A stretch of 18,481 bases of DNA from Candidatus Saccharimonadota bacterium (GTDB lineage Bacteria; Patescibacteriota; Saccharimonadia; Saccharimonadales; Saccharimonadaceae): contig JAGOZV010000005.1 in the NCBI GenBank assembly GCA_018064165.1, positions 1 to 18,481 of the forward strand, in the 5' to 3' direction. The position numbers and the translations under genes were made by a program. This document shows, one piece after another, positions 12,787-18,481 of the stretch. How positions within the stretch are numbered: the first letter of the stretch is position 1; every line of letters starts with the position of its first letter. The notes beneath the pieces were generated by a model that was given only the letters and a program-made list of their open reading frames with translations, was not told the DNA's origin and did not search any database.

Positions 12787-13305
12787 ATGTCTGAATTACC
12801 AGAAAAACAAGTAAAAAGATTACACAGCTTATTACAGGAAGCTGAAGTTAATCTTGCTGCAGCCAGAGAATTATTAATAAGCGTAGCTGGCGACGAACTA
12901 CAAAGCTTGTCACCACGAGCAACCACTGGCGACGCACCGGTTGGAAAAGTCATAGAAGGCGTTTTTGACGGCCAAAAATTCATCGATGCCGATGGAAAAG
13001 AATATCCAGTGCCTGTAAACTACGCCAGTAAATCTAAGTTGGTAGAGGGCGACATTCTTAAACTTACAATTGCCGACGACGGTCGTTTCATTTACAAACA
13101 AATTAATCAAATCGAGCGAAAACAAATTATTGGCACGCTAACTCAACACGACGGAACATATTACGTAGAAGCGGGCGGTAAAGAATATCGCATTCTACTT
13201 GCTAGTGTTACATATTTTAAACTTTTAGAAGGTTCGCAGGTTACAATTATTGTGCCTAGCGACAACCCAGATGCAACCTGGGCAGCCGTTGAAGCCGCGC
13301 TCTAG
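12787..13305 (+). CDS. uncharacterised 172-residue protein with an internal duplication
   Basis: An N-terminal helix (about 4-35, amphipathic) and a short polar linker are followed by two similar beta-rich units. Unit 1 spans about 55-95 and contains DGKEYPVPVNY and SKLVEGDILKLTI. Unit 2 spans about 115-156 and contains GGKEYRILLASVTYF and KLLEGSQVTIIV. The shared GKEY, aromatic and K-L-EG-x-TI pattern indicates a tandem duplication of a small barrel (SH3- or OB-like, inferred). The protein closes with PDATWAAVEAAL. I recall similar proteins as hypothetical in other CPR genomes, but this was not checked and no function is known. An in-frame ORF from 12613 is longer but would run through the rplL terminator and this gene's promoter, so ATG 12787 is chosen. 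It is 44 nt before dnaX. Confidence 0.82.
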   Translation: MSELPEKQVKRLHSLLQEAEVNLAAARELLISVAGDELQSLSPRATTGDAPVGKVIEGVFDGQKFIDADGKEYPVPVNYASKSKLVEGDILKLTIADDGRFIYKQINQIERKQIIGTLTQHDGTYYVEAGGKEYRILLASVTYFKLLEGSQVTIIVPSDNPDATWAAVEAAL

Positions 13306-13331
13306 ATTGTTTAGGCTTTTTAGCGTAAAAT
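13303..13331 (+). promoter_or_regulatory. weak possible dnaX promoter
   Basis: TAAAAT at 13326-13331 with TAGATT at 17 nt. The -35 match is poor, and dnaX may simply be read from the promoter at 12713-12741, since no terminator intervenes. Confidence 0.3.
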
Positions 13332-13349
13332 AGAGTTATTAGAGGTTTT

Positions 13350-14729
13350 ATGGCGCAAGCATTATACAGAAAATATCGTAGTCAATCATTAGATGAGATT
13401 GTGGGGCAAAACCACATTGTTTCAATTCTGAAAAAATCTCTTGACGCTAATCAAATCTCCCATGCATACTTATTTACCGGTCCAAGAGGTGTCGGCAAAA
13501 CGTCTGTTGCTCGCATTTTAGCCAACAACATTAACAATATAAATCCGGGCGAAACTTGCCTAGACATCATTGAAATAGACGCCGCCAGCAATAACAGTGT
13601 TGAAGATATTCGCGATTTACGCGAAAAAGCGCAAATTGCTCCTGTAGGCGCACCCAAGAAAGTCTATATCATCGACGAAGTGCATATGCTGTCTCGCTCT
13701 GCATTCAACGCTTTACTTAAAACCCTTGAAGAACCACCCGCACACGTAGTATTTATTCTTGCTACAACCGATCCAGATAAACTTCCAGCCACAGTTATTA
13801 GTCGCACTCAGCATTTTGCTTTTAGAAATTTTCCGGCAGATGTAATTTCTGAACAACTTAATTATATAGCGAAGAAAGAAAAAATCTCGGTAGAGCCAGA
13901 AGTACTGAATATTATAGCCAACCAAGCTAATGGCGGCATGCGCGATGCTTTAAGCCTACTAGATCAAATCTCTTCGCTTGGGCATTCAGGGGAAAAAACT
14001 GAAAAAATTACAGTTAATTTAGTTACAGAAGTATTAGGGCTAGCACCAGTTAGCGCCATAAAAAATTTAATAGACGCTTCAATAAACGGAGATTTCGCAC
14101 AAATTAAATCTTTATTAAATGATTTATCACATCAGGGCGTATATGGCGCCACCTTACTTGATCAACTAATAAATCAGGCATTAAAACAGTCCGAAAATCA
14201 GCCAGAACTTATTGATCTTCTTTCAGAATTAAGCAAATTAAACAAAAAAGAAAGTTTCTTAGATATTCGCTTATTTACAATTTTAAGTTTGTTCAACCAA
14301 AAGGAGAGCTTGGAAAAACCACCAGTTAAGCCAAAAACCGTGTCGCTAGTAGCAGCTCCTGCGGCAGTTATTAAAGAACTTCCAGTTAAAAAAATAAATA
14401 CTCCTACAAAAAACCCCGAAGATTTTAACTGGGAAGAAATAATCAGTATAGTTAAGGAGAAACAAATTGCACTTAGCGGAATCGTAGCAAAATGCAAACA
14501 CGAATTTACGCCAAAAAATAACAAACTTGTTTTATACACTGCAACTAAATTCAACAAGAAAAAGCTAGACAGCCCCAAGTACTTGTCTAAACTTTATGAA
14601 ATCTTAGCGGAAGCCGGTTTTAGCGAGATAACAATAGAAACCGTGCCGTCTGGCCCTCCTCTTAAGGGCGATCTAGAAAGAATAGCAGATATTATGGGCG
14701 GTGGAGAATCTGTAGAGGTAAACATATAA
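13350..14729 (+). CDS. dnaX: DNA polymerase III gamma/tau subunit, zinc module missing
   Basis: DnaX forms the clamp-loader ATPase that places the sliding clamp on primed DNA. Seen in 459 residues: YRKYRSQSLDEIVGQ, Walker A GPRGVGKTS (44-52), EIDAASNNSVEDIR, Walker B VYIIDEVHML (105-114), sensor 1 ATTDP (138-142), the Arg-finger segment SRT (151-153, usually SRC), and GGMRDALSLLDQ (sensor 2). The collar domain follows. After a Pro/Lys-rich linker a short C-terminal domain (about 365-440) suggests a compact tau-like form. The Cys-x8-Cys-x2-Cys-x2-Cys zinc module expected between Walker A and EIDAASNN is absent; only Cys70 remains. Shine-Dalgarno AGAGG at 13341-13345. The stop overlaps the dnaB start by 1 nt (TAATG). 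Confidence 0.95.
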   Translation: MAQALYRKYRSQSLDEIVGQNHIVSILKKSLDANQISHAYLFTGPRGVGKTSVARILANNINNINPGETCLDIIEIDAASNNSVEDIRDLREKAQIAPVGAPKKVYIIDEVHMLSRSAFNALLKTLEEPPAHVVFILATTDPDKLPATVISRTQHFAFRNFPADVISEQLNYIAKKEKISVEPEVLNIIANQANGGMRDALSLLDQISSLGHSGEKTEKITVNLVTEVLGLAPVSAIKNLIDASINGDFAQIKSLLNDLSHQGVYGATLLDQLINQALKQSENQPELIDLLSELSKLNKKESFLDIRLFTILSLFNQKESLEKPPVKPKTVSLVAAPAAVIKELPVKKINTPTKNPEDFNWEEIISIVKEKQIALSGIVAKCKHEFTPKNNKLVLYTATKFNKKKLDSPKYLSKLYEILAEAGFSEITIETVPSGPPLKGDLERIADIMGGGESVEVNI

Positions 14730-16078
14730 TGGCAACTGCAAAAAAACAAGGGACTAAGGTTCCCCCACAAAATCTTGACGCCGAGAAAAGCTTGCTGGGC
14801 GCAATTCTAATCAATGAAGATGTTTTAGCCGACACAACAGAGTTTGTTAAACCTCAAGATTTTTACGACCCAAAGCATGGTTTAATTTACGAATCAGTTC
14901 TAAGCTTATTCGAGAAGCATCGGCCGGTAGACCTTCTTACCTTAACAGATGAACTCAAAAAATTTAATCATCTGGACGAAATTGGTGGCTCTTCTTACTT
15001 AACCGAGCTTACAAATTATGTACCAACCGCCGCAAACGCCAGCGCATATGCGGAAATGGTTGCACAAAAAGCTATTAGGCGCCGTTTAATTAAAGCTGGC
15101 GGAGAAATCGTCGAAGCCGCTTACGACGAAGAAACAGATACCGAAGAATTACTTGGACAAGCAGAGTCTGAGCTATTTTCAGTTAGCGATCAATCGCTAA
15201 AACAAGACCTTTCAAGCATAGAAAGCATTTTAGAAGAAAGTTTTGACAGAATAGAAGAGCTTTCAAGGAACAAAGGCCAACTTCGTGGTGTGCGTACAGG
15301 TTTTGTTGATCTAGATAATATGACAGCTGGTCTGCAAAAAAGCGACTTAATAATCTTAGCTGCTCGTCCTGCTATGGGAAAAACCACTCTAGTAACAAAT
15401 CTTGCCTACAACGTTGCCAATTTATCTAAACTTCCGGTTCTATTCTTTAGCCTAGAAATGAGTAAAGAACAACTAGTAGATCGTATGTTGGCAGAAGCTT
15501 CGGGCATTGATGCCTGGAATATTCGTACAGGTAATTTATCGGGAGACGATTTTGAAAAACTTTCAGATGCTATGGGGGAAATGGCCGAGGCGCCAATATA
15601 TATAGACGATACGCCAGGCATGTCAGTTTTAGAAATGCGTACAAAGGCAAGGCGTGCCGCTCACGATCAGCCCCTTGGTTTAATTGTCATAGACTATTTA
15701 CAGCTTATGCAAGCAAATAAACGAACCGACGGCAATCGTGTTCAAGAAGTCAGCGAAATATCTCGGGGCCTTAAATTAATTGCCCGTGAATTAAATGTGC
15801 CGGTTATTGCTTTAAGCCAACTTTCTCGTTCTGTAGAATCTCGTAATCCGCAAATTCCACAACTTGCCGACCTCCGCGAATCTGGCTCCATTGAACAAGA
15901 CGCCGACATTGTCATGTTTATTTACAGAGAAGCTTACTATAACCCCGAAAGCGAAAAGGGTAATATTACTGAATTACATCTGGCTAAACACCGTAATGGT
16001 CCTACCGGCAGAATAGATCTTTACTTCGATCCTAAGCAACTACGATTCCAAAATTTAGATAAAAGTCATCAGGAGTAA
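14729..16078 (+). CDS. dnaB: replicative DNA helicase DnaB
   Basis: DnaB is the hexameric 5'-3' helicase that unwinds the replication fork. Seen in 449 residues: the N-terminal scaffold domain (VPPQNLDAEKSLLGAILI, RPVDLLTLTDEL, GGSSYLTELTNYVPTAAN), a linker helix (about 160-185), and the RecA-like ATPase. The ATPase has GVRTGFVDLDNMTAGLQ, Walker A ARPAMGKTT (212-220), FFSLEMSKEQL, Walker B GLIVIDYLQLM, the ALSQLSRSVE loop, DLRESGSIEQDAD and the KHRNGPTG C-terminal motif. No intein and no unusual insertion is present. AGAGG precedes the ATG inside the end of dnaX, so the two are translationally coupled. Confidence 0.97.
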   Translation: MATAKKQGTKVPPQNLDAEKSLLGAILINEDVLADTTEFVKPQDFYDPKHGLIYESVLSLFEKHRPVDLLTLTDELKKFNHLDEIGGSSYLTELTNYVPTAANASAYAEMVAQKAIRRRLIKAGGEIVEAAYDEETDTEELLGQAESELFSVSDQSLKQDLSSIESILEESFDRIEELSRNKGQLRGVRTGFVDLDNMTAGLQKSDLIILAARPAMGKTTLVTNLAYNVANLSKLPVLFFSLEMSKEQLVDRMLAEASGIDAWNIRTGNLSGDDFEKLSDAMGEMAEAPIYIDDTPGMSVLEMRTKARRAAHDQPLGLIVIDYLQLMQANKRTDGNRVQEVSEISRGLKLIARELNVPVIALSQLSRSVESRNPQIPQLADLRESGSIEQDADIVMFIYREAYYNPESEKGNITELHLAKHRNGPTGRIDLYFDPKQLRFQNLDKSHQE

Positions 16079-16085
16079 TTTTAGC

Positions 16086-17528
16086 ATGAAAAGCCTTCGT
16101 TTTGACAAATCATTCTTCTATAAAAATCGTTACATTATTGGCTATTCGCTATTAGCTTTAGTTTTCAGCTTTATTCTGCTTTTTGCTAGTTTAAATTTGC
16201 CAGGCGGGCTAACTCAAGAAGAAATGGCGTCTGTCGTTACAAGCAACTCATTGAGCTTCTCTGATTTGTCTAGTTTCGCTATAACCAATTTGCCGTATCA
16301 CATTTTTCAACACATTAGTTTAGCTATTTTCGGCGTTTCAACTTTATCCATTAAATTGCCTTCGCTATTAGCGGCATTAGGAACGGTTGTTGGTTTAATT
16401 ATGTTACTACGAATTTGGTTCAAACCAAGTTTATCTATTTTAGCTACCACAATTATTATCACTACCGGTCAGTTCTTAATGATTGCACAAGCTGGCACAC
16501 CCGACATTATGTATTTATTTTGGTCAGTCTGGACATTAGTTCTAAGCATAAAGCTTATTCAATCTAAAAATATTAATAATCGGTTAGTCTACAAAATATT
16601 ACTAGCCGTCGTTATTGCACTTAGCCTATATGCGCCGTTAAGTATTTATATATTAATTGCTCTTGCTTTAGCCGTTTCAACACATCCTCATTTGCGTCAT
16701 TTAATTAAAAAAATGAATCGACGAAACGTAGCAATTTCTTTAAGTGTAGGTGGAGTTCTTCTTCTGCCACTATTAATTTCTGTTATTTATAAACCATCAC
16801 TTATTCTTTCGCTATTGGGAGCACCAGCTGGTTGGCCCAATATTCCAGAAAATTTAAGTTTTCTTTTCCATCACTATTTTAATTTTATTAATGCTAGCGA
16901 TATATCTGCAGCCTATATTACATTCAACATCACAGCCATTATTTTAATTATCATAGGTATTGTTCAGCTAATTAAAACTAGGGAAACTGCGCGAAGTTAT
17001 GTAATTGCCACCTGGGGATTACTTTTAATTATTCCAACCATCATTCATCCGCTAAACACAAACGTTTTATTCATACCACTAGTACTACTTTTAACAATGG
17101 GTCTTTCATCTGTATTAACATATTGGTATAGGCTTTTTCCACTAAATCCATACGCACGAGTAGTAGGTTTAATTCCAATAATTATTCTAATTAGCTCTGT
17201 GGTTTTAGTTGGTTTAGAAAATTACATTTACGGCTATAGCTACAACCCAGCTATTACCAGCTACTTCTCTCAAGATATATCTTTGTTGCCAAAAGATTCA
17301 AAAACAATTTTAGTTTCGAAAGAAGAGCAACCTTTTTATAATGTATTGGCACGTCACAACAACCAGTTAACTATTGTTACCGAAATTCCTAGTGATACAA
17401 ATTTTACAGCTACTCGAAGTGGTAGACCACAAACACCCGAAGGCTTTGAGCTTTCTGAAATAATTACTAATGCAAACTATCGATCCGCCGACAGGTTTTA
17501 CGTCTTCACTAAAACGGATAATAAGTGA
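16086..17528 (+). CDS. GT-C fold membrane glycosyltransferase-like protein (PMT_2/GT39-like)
   Basis: A 480-residue polytopic protein with about eleven to twelve membrane segments and a soluble C-terminal part (about 395-480). The N-terminal organisation matches lipid-linked-sugar glycosyltransferases of the PMT_2/ArnT type: one helix, a first outer loop with acidic residues (GGLTQEEMASVV, Glu45/Glu46), then HIFQHISLAIFGVSTLSIKL and a GTPDIMYLFWSVW segment resembling the ARPDxxxxFF block. Such enzymes transfer a sugar from a polyprenyl-phosphate donor on the outer membrane face, fitting cell-surface glycosylation in a surface-attached lifestyle; donor and acceptor are unknown. It starts 7 nt after dnaB with AGGAG at 16071-16075, so it shares the dnaX-dnaB transcript. 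Its TGA stop forms part of the ybaB -10 extension. Confidence 0.75.
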   Translation: MKSLRFDKSFFYKNRYIIGYSLLALVFSFILLFASLNLPGGLTQEEMASVVTSNSLSFSDLSSFAITNLPYHIFQHISLAIFGVSTLSIKLPSLLAALGTVVGLIMLLRIWFKPSLSILATTIIITTGQFLMIAQAGTPDIMYLFWSVWTLVLSIKLIQSKNINNRLVYKILLAVVIALSLYAPLSIYILIALALAVSTHPHLRHLIKKMNRRNVAISLSVGGVLLLPLLISVIYKPSLILSLLGAPAGWPNIPENLSFLFHHYFNFINASDISAAYITFNITAIILIIIGIVQLIKTRETARSYVIATWGLLLIIPTIIHPLNTNVLFIPLVLLLTMGLSSVLTYWYRLFPLNPYARVVGLIPIIILISSVVLVGLENYIYGYSYNPAITSYFSQDISLLPKDSKTILVSKEEQPFYNVLARHNNQLTIVTEIPSDTNFTATRSGRPQTPEGFELSEIITNANYRSADRFYVFTKTDNK

Positions 17529-17534
17529 TATAAT
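17505..17534 (+). promoter_or_regulatory. ybaB-recR promoter
   Basis: TGATATAAT: consensus -10 at 17529-17534 with a TG extension that overlaps the stop codon of the preceding gene, and TTCACT at 17505-17510 (18-nt spacer). The predicted start is about 17541, with a 30-nt leader. Confidence 0.6.
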
Positions 17535-17570
17535 TAATAAGATTAAGAAATTAGAAAAGGGAGAAAACTA

Positions 17571-17861
17571 ATGGCTTTAGACCAAATGAAAACACTAAAT
17601 CAGTTACGTAAAGCGCAAAGCGATTTAAAAAAAGAAATTATTGAAGTTTCTGCAGGCGATGGTGCAGTAATTGTACAAATCACAGGCGAAATGAAAGTAA
17701 AGAGCGTTAAGCTAGACACCGAATTAATCGACTTTGACGATATTGAAGAGCTTGAAAACTGGATTAAAATTGCAGTTCGTGACGGGCTTACTAAAGCGCA
17801 AGAAGTTGCTGCTGAAAAAATGAAACCTTTAATGGGCGGGTTAGGCAACTTAGGTTTATAG
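17571..17861 (+). CDS. ybaB: YbaB/EbfC family nucleoid-associated protein
   Basis: YbaB/EbfC proteins are small dimeric DNA-binding proteins usually encoded between dnaX and recR. The 96-residue protein has the family layout: an N-terminal helix (LRKAQSDLKKEI), a central three-stranded sheet (VSAGDGAVIVQITGEMKVKSVKLD, given here as positions 26-49), an acidic turn and a C-terminal helix (LENWIKIAVRDGLTKAQEVA). It ends in a Gly/Met tail, PLMGGLGNLGL. The characteristic Gly-rich turn G-x-V-x-V-x-x-G-x-x-x-V is recognisable. The Shine-Dalgarno GGGAG (17559-17563) has good spacing. recR follows after 19 nt, keeping the ancestral ybaB-recR pair. Confidence 0.93.
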   Translation: MALDQMKTLNQLRKAQSDLKKEIIEVSAGDGAVIVQITGEMKVKSVKLDTELIDFDDIEELENWIKIAVRDGLTKAQEVAAEKMKPLMGGLGNLGL

Positions 17862-17880
17862 TCTAAGCTAACAATTGTTT

Positions 17881-18481
17881 GTGGCAAATATCCTTCCAAC
17901 AGCTTTAACTCAAGTTATAGATGAGTTAGGTAAACTACCAGGCGTAGGCGTTCGCACGGCCGAGCGCTATGCTTATTCGCTTTTACGCACGAACCCTCAG
18001 AATAGTACAAAAATTGCAGAAGCGCTAAGCAAGCTACACCCTGGAGTTAAGTATTGCCCAATAACTTTTGCCCTAATTAATGCCGACGAAGAAATGTCGG
18101 AACTTTACACTAATCCCGATCGCGACAAAACCGTTGTTGCCGTAGTAGAAGAACCACTAGATATCGTTGCACTTGAAAAAACAGGAAAATTTGCAGGTAC
18201 ATATCATGTACTTGGTGGAGCGATTAGCCCAATAGATGGCGTTGGCCCAGAGCAACTTCATATTCCCGAGCTTATTTCTCGTATCAAAAAAGATGACGTA
18301 CAAGAACTAATTATCGCCACCAATGCAAGCGTAGAAGGCGAATCAACATCTTTGTTTATTCAAAAATATATTAAAGACGCTCAACTTTCTATTAAAATGA
18401 GTCGTCTAGCAAGAGGAATCCCAGTTGGCGTAGATTTAGAATACACAGATCAAATAACACTAGCGCACGCGCTAGAAGATA
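17881..18481 (+). CDS. recR: recombination mediator RecR, 3' end cut, zinc ligands degenerate
   Basis: RecR works with RecO (and RecF) to load RecA on gapped DNA. The frame is open to the window end; about 200 codons are present, nearly the whole protein. Seen: the helix-hairpin-helix LGKLPGVGVRTAERYAYSLL, then the position of the zinc finger, then an intact TOPRIM domain (VVAVVEEPLDIVALEKTG, YHVLGGAISPIDGVGPEQL, ATNASVEGESTSLF) and the C-terminal ARGIPVGVDLEYTDQITLAHAL. The zinc finger, normally Cx2C...Cx2C, reads CPIT...SELY, so only the first cysteine remains. The start is GTG 17881; an in-frame TTG at 17875 follows a stop at 17869. No clear Shine-Dalgarno is visible. Confidence 0.93.
   Translation, partial: MANILPTALTQVIDELGKLPGVGVRTAERYAYSLLRTNPQNSTKIAEALSKLHPGVKYCPITFALINADEEMSELYTNPDRDKTVVAVVEEPLDIVALEKTGKFAGTYHVLGGAISPIDGVGPEQLHIPELISRIKKDDVQELIIATNASVEGESTSLFIQKYIKDAQLSIKMSRLARGIPVGVDLEYTDQITLAHALED

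Noticed and set aside
1..18481. Alternative genetic code (UGA as Gly, as in some CPR groups)
   Set aside because: TGA ends the GT-C gene at 17526-17528 at a sensible place, and no in-frame TGA interrupts any conserved protein.
1..18481. tRNA genes, CRISPR arrays, insertion sequences or phage genes
   Set aside because: No T-loop signatures outside coding sequence, no regularly spaced repeats, and no transposase, integrase or terminal inverted repeats were seen.

Overview
The window is AT-rich, gene-dense DNA with the standard genetic code: TGA is used as a stop, for example at 17526-17528. I read it as a Patescibacteria/CPR chromosome, most likely Saccharibacteria-like. This is inference from very short spacers, several lineage-type unknown proteins, and unusual versions of housekeeping proteins (DnaX and RecR without their zinc sites, ribosomal protein L1 with a long N-terminal extension). 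No mobile element, CRISPR array, tRNA or rRNA was seen.

Layout. (1) 1-4890: end of tgt, a GltS-type sodium/glutamate symporter, a small P-loop kinase, a YgjP-type zinc metallopeptidase and an orphan membrane PAS histidine kinase. (2) 4891-12592: an expanded version of the classical secE-nusG-rplK-rplA-rplJ-rplL cluster. Inserted into it are an unknown minus-strand gene, a winged-helix/Nudix protein, a GC-richer structured segment that is either a small RNA or a small membrane-protein gene (7572-7868), a dcd gene co-directional with rplKA, and a second unknown minus-strand gene. rpoB/rpoC do not follow rplL. (3) 12593-18481: a terminator, a 172-residue protein built from an internal duplication, then dnaX-dnaB-GT-C membrane protein-ybaB-recR. 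This is the familiar dnaX-ybaB-recR group with two genes inserted.

Regulation can be read from the sequence. An L1-binding hairpin that mimics the 23S rRNA L1 site lies between rplK and rplA. A 216-nt L10 leader with a competing-helix attenuator precedes rplJL. Most promoters carry an extended -10, usually TGATATAAT or a close variant. Two start classes appear: translation and replication genes have Shine-Dalgarno sites, while four regulatory or accessory genes have a -10 box 7-11 nt before the ATG, so their mRNAs should be leaderless or nearly so.

The best candidates for something undescribed are the nested-helix RNA/small ORF at 7572-7868, the duplicated-domain protein at 12787-13305, the two unknown minus-strand genes, the L1 extension, and the parallel loss of zinc ligands in DnaX and RecR.
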